The notes under the pieces: model-generated
The model's input: only the letters and a program-made list of their open reading frames with translations
What the model was told of the DNA's origin: nothing
Databases searched by the model: none
Part shown: positions 1-8,056 of the stretch, piece after piece
How the letters are laid out: each line of letters opens with the position of its first letter
Position numbering within the stretch: the first letter of the stretch is position 1
Translations under genes and position numbers: made by a program
Assembly (NCBI GenBank): GCA_002170735.1
Contig: NHIV01000066.1
Span: 11,590-22,339 of the forward strand
DNA: 10,750 nucleotides
From: a bacterium TMED198
Lineage (GTDB): Bacteria; Fidelibacterota; Marinisomatia; SCGC-AAA003-L08; D37C17
Direction of reading: 5' to 3'

Positions 1-2795
1 GCTCCGCTACCCATGGCAATTTCATTTAATGCATCAAGTAGCATCTTTGCTATAGCATTTAATCCCTCAACAACTTTTATTTGTTCCTTCAAGGAAGACC
101 TAATCGATTTTTGTTCTAAAGTAGAAATTGCTTTATCAATTGAAGATTTAGTCCTTCCTATAGCTTTTGCCATTTGTGGAGAAATATGGAAAGTTTTTTT
201 TGAAAGAGATTCTATCTGATAAATAATTTTATTATTCATGCTTCTAATTGCTCCCTCTTTCAATAGCGTGGTCTTAAGATTTGGGCTTCTTGATTTAAGT
301 TTTTTTGTTCTTTCATAAACTAGCTCTTGATCATTAGAAATATCAATTACACTATTAAGAAGAGTAATGATTTCATTAATTATTTCTTTAGATGTTTGCT
401 CATTAAACTGCTTTTTAATATCATCAAATTCTTTAGCTAAATTATTTAACATCTTATTGGCCTCGCTTGAGTTATCCATTGATTCTTGTTTGTTATTTGC
501 TTGCATTGATTCTCTAGCATTTTGCAATTTTACTTCTGTAGATGTTATTAGATTAGAATTTGAAATTTCCTTTAATTTTTCAGATAGTTCAGGTGTGAAG
601 TCTTTAATTGCTTCCGAGGCCTCATTTGCTAATGATTTAATATCTTTAAACTTTTCTTCTTGAATTCTTTGCTCACCGGATAATGATTCTAAATTCAATG
701 CATCATTATTAGTTAGGGAGTCTAAAATATCACTTTGACTCATGGCAATATCCTGCATGTTTTTTATTAGTTCATCTAGCTTCTGTTCTGCCATAGCCAT
801 TTTAAATAGGTTCATCATATCATCAATCTGTTCTTCTAAAACCTCTAAATTAAATTCAAAATTTTCCATCGCATCAAGCATTTTATTTGGGTCCATGCTA
901 TCAAGGGCTGATTGCATCTCTTCAAGTGCTTCTAAAATTTCAGGGGTAATAATTGATGATATCATATTTTGAAATTCTTCAAACTTCTTTAGTAGTTCAT
1001 TGCTTACTAAATTATTTTCATTTGCTTGTTCTTCTAGTGTAGCCATCATTTTTTCAATATTTTCAAGTTCAGATATAACATTTTGCGCTTCTTCGATAGA
1101 CTTTTCAATCTGTTGTTGATTGTCCCAGTCAACCTCATCGGATTTTAGTAGACTTTTTTTAACCTCTTCAACTGTGTTTTGAATGTTTTCCATGTTATCC
1201 TGAAGGGTGCTAAAGTTCTCATTGATGCTTTCTTCTTCATCTTCTAGCATTGAGAATAGATCCTCAAGTGTGGGGTAGTATGCTTTAAAAAGCTTTGATT
1301 GGCTAATGTTTGGTGATTTAGAATCACTTTTATTATCAGATGCATAAAAATAAAAATGGATTTCATCTCCAGGGCCTAAATTGTAGTTATTGAGTTTCCA
1401 GTCAAAACTTACTTCTTTATCTAAAGTCTGTTGGAGGTTTTTATAGATTGAGAATCTTTCTTCTTTAGGTTCATCATTAGAAAAAGAAGGTTTAAAAATT
1501 TTATAGCCTATCCAAATATCTTTCAATCCTAAGTCATCTGTAACTTGCAAGGATACTCTTAAAGTTCCCTCATCATTAATTTTAGTACTTTGTTCAGGGC
1601 TTAGAATTAAGATGCCTGGTGGCATATCTTTTTTTACAACAAATTTATACTTTGGAGGATATAAATTTGTTCGTCCATTGCTAAGAATAATAAACTCGCC
1701 TTCAAAAGTATTTTCAAGAATAAATGATAATTGTGCCTGTTCAGGGCTATCTATCAATCCAGAAATTTTTTGTTCTCCATGCTTCATTGTTAGGCTTTCT
1801 ATTTGTTGATTGGACTTTATAGATGCGAAAATTTTGCTTCCCATGATTGCTTTAATTTCTGTTGCACCTCCATCAATCTTTTTATCATTAATTCCTGTAT
1901 AATCTGGATATGAAACAATAAAATTAATATCAACTATTTTAGGCCTTTTTAGCAGGAAAATTGTATCGACAGATGAGGAAATTTCATCCCAAGGATTAAA
2001 TATAGAATTTGAAGCAAAACTTGCCTGGTAGATTGTTGTATCAGTAGATGGTATAAATGAAAAAAAATACACCTCATTTTCTGATTCTAAGTATACACTC
2101 TCTTGTTTAGATAAGAATAGTTCAATTCTTTTTGGAATTTCTCCGATTCCTGCTACTGAAATTGATGCGGAGTCTCCTTCAATGACATATAAATTTTTTG
2201 ATAATGAATATAGCTCAAATGGAGTTGGTGGCTTGAAGTGTTTCATTGGTGAAGCTAATCTTAAAGCTGATGATTTGAAGGTTGGGAAAAACAATAAGAT
2301 AACTAATATTAAAATTAATATTAATGATTGATTGGAGAGTATATATTTACTTTGGCTACTAAAAATAGTTTTTGAATTTTTAGTTAGGTTTTTTGTTGTA
2401 TCAATAACTGCTTTTTCAATCAGATCATTGCTAGTATTTAGATTTGTTGATTTTTTTTCTAAATCTATTGCATTGGTTAGATGGTCTTTATTTTTCAATA
2501 ACTTACTTGAAAGTTTTTTACCTATATCATAACTACTTCCATTTCCTAATAGTTCTCTTGTATAAAAGATATATTTAAATATTTGAAAAATTATTAGATT
2601 GAAAAAGCTAAACAATCCAATTGTATATATGTTGATTCGATAAGGGCTTGAAAGAAAAAATAGTGCTTCAACAAACAATAAAAAAATCAAAATATAAGCA
2701 CTTCTTTGCAAAATGAGGTTAATACTATAAAGAAAATTATTTTTAGCTATTTGAACTCTGTAGAAAGATATTAATTTGTTTAAGTCTTTATTCAT
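1..2795 (-). CDS. DUF4175-type large membrane-anchored coiled-coil protein (3' end outside window)
   Basis: Translating the minus strand from the ATG at 2795-2793 gives 931 residues with no stop before the window edge, so the C-terminus is missing. Seen: three hydrophobic segments near residues 32-50, 53-77 and 156-173. A probably extracytoplasmic beta-rich part follows (about 180-500), with VSYPDYTG at 293-300 and VTDDLGLKDI at 418-427. After it comes a long Glu-, Asn-, Gln- and Met-rich helical stretch (about 510-930) that looks like extended coiled coil. Hydrophobic N-terminus, PxYTG and DDLGL motifs and helical tail match the DUF4175 proteins of Bacteroidetes and relatives, often about 1100 residues long. 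Their function is not established. The start overlaps the stop of the DUF4159 gene as ATGA, and no Shine-Dalgarno is visible upstream, so translational coupling is likely. Family assignment is fairly sure; an envelope structural or assembly role is inference. Confidence 0.8.
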   Translation of the reverse strand, partial: MNKDLNKLISFYRVQIAKNNFLYSINLILQRSAYILIFLLFVEALFFLSSPYRINIYTIGLFSFFNLIIFQIFKYIFYTRELLGNGSSYDIGKKLSSKLLKNKDHLTNAIDLEKKSTNLNTSNDLIEKAVIDTTKNLTKNSKTIFSSQSKYILSNQSLILILILVILLFFPTFKSSALRLASPMKHFKPPTPFELYSLSKNLYVIEGDSASISVAGIGEIPKRIELFLSKQESVYLESENEVYFFSFIPSTDTTIYQASFASNSIFNPWDEISSSVDTIFLLKRPKIVDINFIVSYPDYTGINDKKIDGGATEIKAIMGSKIFASIKSNQQIESLTMKHGEQKISGLIDSPEQAQLSFILENTFEGEFIILSNGRTNLYPPKYKFVVKKDMPPGILILSPEQSTKINDEGTLRVSLQVTDDLGLKDIWIGYKIFKPSFSNDEPKEERFSIYKNLQQTLDKEVSFDWKLNNYNLGPGDEIHFYFYASDNKSDSKSPNISQSKLFKAYYPTLEDLFSMLEDEEESINENFSTLQDNMENIQNTVEEVKKSLLKSDEVDWDNQQQIEKSIEEAQNVISELENIEKMMATLEEQANENNLVSNELLKKFEEFQNMISSIITPEILEALEEMQSALDSMDPNKMLDAMENFEFNLEVLEEQIDDMMNLFKMAMAEQKLDELIKNMQDIAMSQSDILDSLTNNDALNLESLSGEQRIQEEKFKDIKSLANEASEAIKDFTPELSEKLKEISNSNLITSTEVKLQNARESMQANNKQESMDNSSEANKMLNNLAKEFDDIKKQFNEQTSKEIINEIITLLNSVIDISNDQELVYERTKKLKSRSPNLKTTLLKEGAIRSMNNKIIYQIESLSKKTFHISPQMAKAIGRTKSSIDKAISTLEQKSIRSSLKEQIKVVEGLNAIAKMLLDALNEIAMGSG

Positions 2796-3448
2796 TGTAG
2801 TAAATTAAAGAGAATAATATTAACCCCCATTTTTAAAGCATTGTTTCGTTTTTCTTGGCTAAGATTATGAACCTCTGAATTTTCCCAACCATCTCCTAAG
2901 TCTGATTCATAAGTGTATAGCAGTATTAAGCGCTCTTCATGAAATATGCCAAAGGCCTGAGGTCTTTTCCCATCGTGTTCATGGATTTTTGGAAGACCGT
3001 TTTCAAAATTATAATAGATATTAAAAATTTCATGAGATTCTGGTAGCTCTATCAATTTTTTATCAGGAAATACTTTTCCAATCTCTCTCCTAAATGGTTT
3101 ATCTAGTCCATAGTTGTCATCCACATGCATAAATGCACCACTCATTAAATGCTCTCTAAGAAAATTTGCCTCTTTATTTGAAAGTTTGATATTTCCATGG
3201 CCTGTTAAGTATAAATAGGGACTCTTAAAAAACAGCTCATCACCAATTTTGCAAATTAATTCTTTTTCTTGCGCTGGAATGTCAGTATTAGAATTAAAAA
3301 AATTTAGTAGATTGGACAATGAACTTGGATCGCAGTACCAATCCCCTCCTCCATCATAGTGAACTCTTGCAATGGTGAAGTTATGATCTTCTGAGGCTCC
3401 CTTTAACAAACAAACTATCAATAATAATGTAAATAAGATATTTTTCAT
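2792..3448 (-). CDS. Secreted DUF4159 domain protein
   Basis: This 218-residue protein has a signal peptide (hydrophobic residues 4-15, likely cut near 18-20; no lipobox cysteine), so it should be exported. The mature part is a nearly complete DUF4159 domain: RVHYDGGGDWYCDP at 28-41, YLTGHG at 80-85, the acidic pair D110-D111, DLGDGWE at 183-189 and GVNII at 208-212. DUF4159 is, to my knowledge, related to the class I glutamine amidotransferase-like fold, but I see no Cys-His-Glu triad, so catalysis is doubtful. In many bacteria the domain is found in or beside large membrane proteins close to MoxR ATPase, DUF58 and von Willebrand A (BatA-like) genes; none of those is in this window. Its TGA overlaps the ATG of the DUF4175 gene by four bases. 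ATG at 3448-3446 places the signal peptide correctly. Molecular function is unknown. Confidence 0.85.
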   Translation of the reverse strand: MKNILFTLLLIVCLLKGASEDHNFTIARVHYDGGGDWYCDPSSLSNLLNFFNSNTDIPAQEKELICKIGDELFFKSPYLYLTGHGNIKLSNKEANFLREHLMSGAFMHVDDNYGLDKPFRREIGKVFPDKKLIELPESHEIFNIYYNFENGLPKIHEHDGKRPQAFGIFHEERLILLYTYESDLGDGWENSEVHNLSQEKRNNALKMGVNIILFNLLQ

Positions 3449-3502
3449 CTAGCTTAAAAATACTGAATTTTAATTTATTCTTCTATAAATTTGATAAGGT
3501 AT
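3449..3502. promoter_or_regulatory. Divergent intergenic region, probable promoters both ways
   Basis: The two divergent transcription units begin on either side of this 54-base AT-rich gap, so it should contain both promoters. On the plus strand TAAATTTG at 3486-3493 fits the Bacteroidetes-type -7 element TAnnTTTG, and TATAAAT at 3484-3490 resembles a sigma70 -10 box. Either would give a leader of only a few bases before the ATG at 3503. I cannot identify a convincing -33/-35 element or a clear minus-strand box. Confidence 0.4.
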
Positions 3503-5290
3503 ATGCGCTATTTTTTAAGGATAATATTTTTTTTCTTTTTTATAAGTTTTACATTTTCTCAACAGAAGGATTGGAGTAGTACTACCTTTGACTACTATTG
3601 GAATAGAGCTGTTGGTCAAATGCAGTTTAGAGAGCCTGTGCAATCCTCTCCTTTTGAAATCAGATTTGGATACTATTCATATGGATCAAGCAGCTATTGG
3701 GATAGCCCTTTTTCTATTGGACAAGATTTAGATTACACTCCTCTTAATCTAGACTCTACAAATATAGATTTTAGTTCATTGTCTAACCCCTCAAATAGAT
3801 CTGGACTACTGTTTGAATTAGATTTTTTTCGAATTAATGCTGGAAATAAGATTTATAAACAAAATTATTTAGATTTTCAAGTAGGCTTGGGATATAAATA
3901 TTTTAATTTGTTAAATAGAGTTGAGCTGCCATCTTCATGGCAACAAGAAGAATTAATTGAAGAAAATGGAAGCTATTACTTTAGGCCAAAAATTCATGAC
4001 TTCAATGTAAACTATACATTAGTTTTTCAACCATTAAATATTTTATTGCTTAGTTGGTATCATTCATTAGGATATTCAGCAGGATATATATATGAAACCG
4101 ATTCAGATAGATCTTATTTATTTTCTGATGGCTTTAGTGAATCTTTTTCAGTTGGCATAAAGATTCCTATAAGCTCTGAGAGTGCAAACTATAATTTTAT
4201 TTATGGCTTAGAGTACAAATGGAGCAGGAGCTATTTGCAAGGTAATATTTCTAGTGGCTTAACCCATCCAATTAATATTAAAGGTCTTGATGTTTATTCC
4301 AATGGATTCTTTCTTACTTTTGGGCTTTTATTTGGAGGCAATAAAACAAAGGGGGATAAAGCTTATGAGGAAATGCTAGATAAAAATTATGGAGATGCTT
4401 CAAGCCTATTTGAGACTTTCATGACAAATCATCCAAATCATAGCAAGCTTAATAGAGCACAGAAAATGTTAGAGTTTTGTAAATCTCAGATCCCATATGA
4501 AAATGTTATCAAAACAATCAATAATATCAATGATAATAATTTGGATCTAGCAATTAACAATCTTCGTATTGCAGAAGAATATGATGTGCCAGAGTTAGAA
4601 AGTGAGATAAATACAAGAAAAGATGAAATTGCTAGAATTTTAATAGACAGTCTTATGCAAAACGCAGATAAGATGCAATTTGGAGATGCTGAGCTAATAA
4701 CTTCAAAGGCTTACAGCTTATCACCTAACAATATATTTGTGCAAAATATTCATTCTCAACTATATCTAAAAAAAGCAGATATTTTAATTGCAAATGGAGA
4801 CTATTCATCAGCTTTTAATAGTTTGAGTTTAGCAATTTCAATTTATCCTGATAATATGAAGTTTTATAATAATAAAATAATGCAAATCTCAATGTTAATG
4901 ATGGATGAAGTTAATGATGCGTTTAATAGTGGAAATTATATTGTAGCAATAAAATTATTGACGAAGATTTCAGAAATAAATCCAAGCTTGAGCGACAAGA
5001 CTGAAAAGGCTATATCCAATCTAAAGCAGAAGCTTAGCAATAAAGAAACAAAGCATATTAATAAATTAATATCTTCTATGGCAGATAGATATAAGCAAGA
5101 TAGGCAGGACCTGGAAATCAAGATTAATCTTGGGATGACCTATTATGAAGTTAGAGAAGCAATAGGTAGTCCAGATATTATTGATAAAATCAATCAATAT
5201 GGAAGGGATTTTCAAATGTGGACATATTATATAGATGATAAAACAAAAAGATATTACTTTGAGGATCATTTATTAACTAAAATAGAATGA
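3503..5290 (+). CDS. Exported beta-barrel / TPR-like / BamE-like envelope protein
   Basis: From the ATG at 3503 this is a 595-residue protein. Residues 1-19 form a Phe-rich signal peptide ending FTFS before QQ. Residues 20 to about 278 are aromatic-rich alternating strands (for example FEIRFGYYSYG, LDFQVGLGYKY, GFFLTFGLLFGG), as in outer-membrane barrels. Residues about 280-510 are helical and TPR-like, with repeats such as NYGDASSLFETFMTNHPNH and NGDYSSAFNSLSLAISIYP. The C-terminal 55 residues hold GMTYYEVREAIGSPD, then MWTYY and RYYFEDHLLTKIE, the pattern of the SmpA/OmlA (BamE) fold. An in-frame TTG at 3491 would add four residues, but it splits the basic start of the signal peptide and has no Shine-Dalgarno; AAGG at 3496-3499 precedes the ATG at a short spacing. 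aspS follows 16 bases downstream. No named family is recognised for the whole protein. An outer-membrane location is probable; the role is unknown. Confidence 0.75.
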   Translation: MRYFLRIIFFFFFISFTFSQQKDWSSTTFDYYWNRAVGQMQFREPVQSSPFEIRFGYYSYGSSSYWDSPFSIGQDLDYTPLNLDSTNIDFSSLSNPSNRSGLLFELDFFRINAGNKIYKQNYLDFQVGLGYKYFNLLNRVELPSSWQQEELIEENGSYYFRPKIHDFNVNYTLVFQPLNILLLSWYHSLGYSAGYIYETDSDRSYLFSDGFSESFSVGIKIPISSESANYNFIYGLEYKWSRSYLQGNISSGLTHPINIKGLDVYSNGFFLTFGLLFGGNKTKGDKAYEEMLDKNYGDASSLFETFMTNHPNHSKLNRAQKMLEFCKSQIPYENVIKTINNINDNNLDLAINNLRIAEEYDVPELESEINTRKDEIARILIDSLMQNADKMQFGDAELITSKAYSLSPNNIFVQNIHSQLYLKKADILIANGDYSSAFNSLSLAISIYPDNMKFYNNKIMQISMLMMDEVNDAFNSGNYIVAIKLLTKISEINPSLSDKTEKAISNLKQKLSNKETKHINKLISSMADRYKQDRQDLEIKINLGMTYYEVREAIGSPDIIDKINQYGRDFQMWTYYIDDKTKRYYFEDHLLTKIE

Positions 5291-5310
5291 AAAAAATGGA
5301 GAAAAATTGA
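5287..5310 (+). other. Seven-codon mini-ORF bridging the envelope gene and aspS
   Basis: ATG at 5287 overlaps the TGA stop of the envelope gene (ATGA). The frame reads MKKMEKN and ends at TGA 5308-5310, which overlaps the TTG start of aspS (TTGA). A terminating ribosome could in principle re-initiate twice through this chain. It may be a chance product of A-rich sequence; expression is not shown. Confidence 0.25.
5298..5301 (+). promoter_or_regulatory. Ribosome binding site for aspS
   Basis: GGAG lies five bases before the TTG at 5307. This supports TTG as the real start of aspS. No in-frame ATG lies between the upstream gene and the conserved N-terminus of the protein. Confidence 0.6.
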
Positions 5311-7067
5311 TAAAAAGAAGTCATACATGTGGAGAGCTCTCTGAAAATAGCGTTGGTAAAAATGTTTCTCTTAATGGATGGATATCTAAGACTAGAAATC
5401 TTGGTAGTTTGATTTTTATTGATCTTAGAGATAGGTATGGAAAAACTCAAATTGTTTTTAGCGAAGAATCAAATAAGCAAAATTTTGATATAGCAAAATC
5501 ACTGGGTTTGGAAGATGTGATTGGCATCAGAGGTATGGTTGTTAGAAGGCCTAACGAAGCCATTAATAAGGATATGTTGACAGGAAAAATTGATGTAGAA
5601 GTTGAGGGCCTAGTTGTATATAACGAATCAAAGCCACCTCCATTTGATATTAACAACAGAGATTCATCTATGGAAGAAAATAGATTAAAGTTTAGATATC
5701 TTGAGCTTAGAACTGCTGAGTTGCAACGAAATATGTTGGTAAGGCATCAGGCTTCTCTTCATGTTAGAAATTTTTTTTCCGAAAAAGATTTTCTTGAGAT
5801 TGAGACTCCAATATTAATGAAATCTACTCCTGAGGGTGCTAGGGATTTTGTTGTGCCAAGCAGAATACATAAAGGCCGATTCTATGCTCTTCCTCAATCA
5901 CCTCAAACTTATAAGCAACTCTTGATGGTTTCAGGTATGGATAAATATTTTCAAATAGTAAAATGTTTTAGAGATGAAGATTTTAGGGCAGACAGGCAGC
6001 CCGAGTTTACACAGATAGATATAGAGATGTCATTTGTTGATCAAGAAGAGATTATTGCTCTTGGAACCAGTTTGATAAAATCATTATGGAGTAAAATTTT
6101 GGATGTTGATCTTCCAGAAAAGTTCTTAGAACTTACTTACAGAGAATGTATTGATATGTATGGTTCAGATAAGCCAGATTTAAGGTTTGATATGAAATTA
6201 TTTGATTTTTCAGATTATGTTAATAGTTCAGATTTTAAAACTTTTAAAGAAATTTTAAAAAATAAAGGATTGGTAAAGGCTTTAGTTTGCCCAAACTCTC
6301 AAAACTATTCAAGAAAAGTTATTGATCAGTTGACTGATTACTTGAAAAGGTATCATAAAGCTAAGGGTTTAGCTTGGATGAAATATGAAGGAGGCAAGCT
6401 TGATGGAGGAATAAGTAAGTTTTTTCCAGATGATATCCAGAAAAAGATAGTTGATGATCAATCTGTAGATGAAAACAGTATAATTTTTATTATTGGAGAT
6501 ATTCCTTCTGTAGTTAATAAAGCTTTAGGAGCCTTGAGGTTAGAGCTAGGATCAAGAGAAAATTTAATTAATAAGTCAGATTGGTGCCCTCTTTGGGTTA
6601 CAGATTTTCCTTTGGTAGAATGGGATGAAAGCAGTGGCAGATGGCATGCTCTTCACCACCCATTTACTTCCCCACATTCTGGCGACAGTGAAATGCTAAA
6701 TCAAGACCCTGGAAGGGTTAGATCTTTAGCCTACGACATTGTAATGAATGGGTATGAACTTGGCGGAGGTTCAATCAGAATCCATGATTCAAAGCAACAG
6801 GCTAATATTTTTAAACTATTGGGGATTAGTGATGATGAGGCTAAGGAAAAATTTGGGTTTTTAATGAATGCATTTTCTTATGGAGCTCCTCCTCATGGCG
6901 GCATGGCTTTTGGTTTTGATAGAATTGTTATGCTTTTGTTAGGATCAACCCAGATTAGAGATGTAATTGCTTTTCCAAAAACTACTTCGGCAACATCTTT
7001 AATGGATAATTCTCCATCAAAAATTAACGATGAGCAGCTTAAAGAACTGTCTTTGCAGATCAAGTAG
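5307..7067 (+). CDS. aspS: Aspartyl-tRNA synthetase
   Basis: This cytoplasmic class IIb enzyme charges tRNA(Asp) with aspartate using ATP. It has 586 residues, about the usual size of the long bacterial form. Order of parts: N-terminal OB-fold anticodon-binding domain (about 1-110, with GWISKTRNLGSLIFIDLRDR at 24-43); motif 1 region (about 144-170, ending FLEIETPIL); the Asp-binding loop PQSPQTYKQ (196-204); motif 2 FRDEDFRADRQPEFTQID (221-238); the bacterial GAD insertion (about 290-405); and motif 3 GGMAFGFDRI (531-540), followed by RDVIAFPKT. Leu32 in the OB fold resembles discriminating bacterial enzymes such as that of E. coli; the non-discriminating P. aeruginosa enzyme has His there. 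This suggests, without proving, that it charges only tRNA(Asp). The start is TTG, supported by a GGAG ribosome binding site. It lies 16 bases after the envelope gene and 38 before phoH. Nothing looks truncated. Confidence 0.97.
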   Translation: MIKRSHTCGELSENSVGKNVSLNGWISKTRNLGSLIFIDLRDRYGKTQIVFSEESNKQNFDIAKSLGLEDVIGIRGMVVRRPNEAINKDMLTGKIDVEVEGLVVYNESKPPPFDINNRDSSMEENRLKFRYLELRTAELQRNMLVRHQASLHVRNFFSEKDFLEIETPILMKSTPEGARDFVVPSRIHKGRFYALPQSPQTYKQLLMVSGMDKYFQIVKCFRDEDFRADRQPEFTQIDIEMSFVDQEEIIALGTSLIKSLWSKILDVDLPEKFLELTYRECIDMYGSDKPDLRFDMKLFDFSDYVNSSDFKTFKEILKNKGLVKALVCPNSQNYSRKVIDQLTDYLKRYHKAKGLAWMKYEGGKLDGGISKFFPDDIQKKIVDDQSVDENSIIFIIGDIPSVVNKALGALRLELGSRENLINKSDWCPLWVTDFPLVEWDESSGRWHALHHPFTSPHSGDSEMLNQDPGRVRSLAYDIVMNGYELGGGSIRIHDSKQQANIFKLLGISDDEAKEKFGFLMNAFSYGAPPHGGMAFGFDRIVMLLLGSTQIRDVIAFPKTTSATSLMDNSPSKINDEQLKELSLQIK

Positions 7068-7105
7068 CAATATTATCTTTATTAATATAATAATATGCAA
7101 TTAAA
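7068..7105 (+). repeat. AT-rich inverted repeat with TATAAT between aspS and phoH
   Basis: ATATTAT at 7070-7076 pairs with ATAATAT at 7090-7096. The stem extends to GC/GC with one bulged A and has a 13-base loop. No U-tract follows, so it is a poor terminator. TATAAT at 7086-7091 matches a -10 box, but no -35 is seen at the right spacing. The arms may arise by chance in such AT-rich DNA. Confidence 0.25.
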
Positions 7106-8056
7106 ATGAAGAAAGTGATTACAATTGATCAGGTTGACCCAATGCAACTTCTAGGCGCAAACGACAAAAATATTAAAGTAATTGAAAATTTTTTTGATGT
7201 TAAAATTGTTGTTAGAGGAACCAATATTAAGCTTGATGGGAAAAAGGATGAACTTTTATCTATTGAATCTCTCTTTAATGATATGATTGTTACCATAAAT
7301 CAAAAAGGTTATGTTAGCGATAGAGATGTACAAGTACTTATTAATCTTTTAGATGATTCATCTGATAGCGGTGTGAATTTAATCAAAAATGGAGATGATT
7401 GTGTAATACTACATACTCATAAAGGGGTAATATCGGCCAAAACTGAATCTCAAAAAAAATATCATAGAGCTATGATAGATAATGATGTTGTATTCGCTAT
7501 TGGTCCAGCTGGAACAGGTAAAACATATCAAGCAGTTGCTTGTGCAGTTTCTAGTTTGAAGAGCAAGTTAGTAAAAAAAATTGTTATTACAAGGCCAGTA
7601 GTTGAGGCTGGAGAGAGGTTAGGCTTTCTGCCAGGAGACTTGAAGGAAAAAATTGATCCTTATCTCACCCCAATTTATGATGCTTTAAATGAAATGATTC
7701 CAACAGAGAAACTGAAAAAGTATATGTCAACAAAGATTATTGAAATTGCACCTTTAGCATACATGAGAGGGCGAACATTGCACAATTCATTTATAATTCT
7801 TGATGAGGCTCAAAATGCGACAGACGCACAAATGAAAATGTTTTTAACTAGATTAGGTGCGACTTCAAAATGCATTGTAACAGGAGATGTAACTCAGGTT
7901 GATTTGCCACACACACAGATCTCTGGTTTAATGAATGCAGAAAATGTTCTAAGTAAAGTAAATGGTATTGAATTCATATATTTTGATGAAAAGGACGTAG
8001 TTAGGCATAGGCTTGTAAAAGAAATAATAAATGCATATTCAGAGGAGAAAAAATGA
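7106..8056 (+). CDS. phoH: PhoH family ATPase
   Basis: This is a 316-residue cytoplasmic P-loop ATPase of the PhoH (PhoH-like, YbeZ) family, linked in other bacteria to RNA metabolism and ribosome maturation. Residues 1-100 form the usual N-terminal KH-like region. The ATPase domain has Walker A GPAGTGKT (133-140); the family signature ITRPVVEAGERLGFLPGD (161-178) and EKIDPYLTPIYDAL (181-194); Walker B FIILDEAQN (229-237); sensor-like VTGDVTQVDLP (258-268); and a late Arg-His-Arg (300-302). Length and motifs are complete. ATG at 7106 has no clear Shine-Dalgarno. A four-codon frame (ATG at 7095) ends on it, its TGA at 7107-7109 overlapping the phoH ATG. In many bacteria phoH is followed by ybeY. 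Here its TGA instead overlaps the thiolase ATG by four bases, so the two are probably co-translated. Exact substrate and role are not known from the sequence. Confidence 0.95.
   Translation: MKKVITIDQVDPMQLLGANDKNIKVIENFFDVKIVVRGTNIKLDGKKDELLSIESLFNDMIVTINQKGYVSDRDVQVLINLLDDSSDSGVNLIKNGDDCVILHTHKGVISAKTESQKKYHRAMIDNDVVFAIGPAGTGKTYQAVACAVSSLKSKLVKKIVITRPVVEAGERLGFLPGDLKEKIDPYLTPIYDALNEMIPTEKLKKYMSTKIIEIAPLAYMRGRTLHNSFIILDEAQNATDAQMKMFLTRLGATSKCIVTGDVTQVDLPHTQISGLMNAENVLSKVNGIEFIYFDEKDVVRHRLVKEIINAYSEEKK
8043..8047 (+). promoter_or_regulatory. Ribosome binding site for the thiolase
   Basis: AGGAG lies inside the last codons of phoH, five bases before the ATG at 8053. This is the strongest Shine-Dalgarno sequence I noticed in the window. 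It means the thiolase can be initiated directly as well as by coupling to phoH. Confidence 0.65.

Noticed and set aside
13..2532. Several plus-strand open frames of 65-98 codons
   Set aside because: They lie antisense to an unbroken 931-codon minus-strand frame with DUF4175 motifs, and their own translations are low-complexity Ser/Phe/Ile-rich with no recognisable domain.
3491..3493. TTG as start of the envelope protein
   Set aside because: It adds only four residues, lacks a Shine-Dalgarno and overlaps the best promoter-like element; ATG at 3503 gives a cleaner signal peptide. It is not fully excluded.
3527..3541. T8-C-T6 run in the signal-peptide codons of the envelope protein, as a possible phase-variable tract
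   Set aside because: The run is interrupted and encodes a plausible Phe-rich hydrophobic core; similar runs are expected in such AT-rich sequence. Only read-level length variation would revive the idea.
7068..7105. Rho-independent terminator between aspS and phoH
   Set aside because: The hairpin is almost all A-T pairs with a long loop and no following T-run, so it is unlikely to stop transcription.
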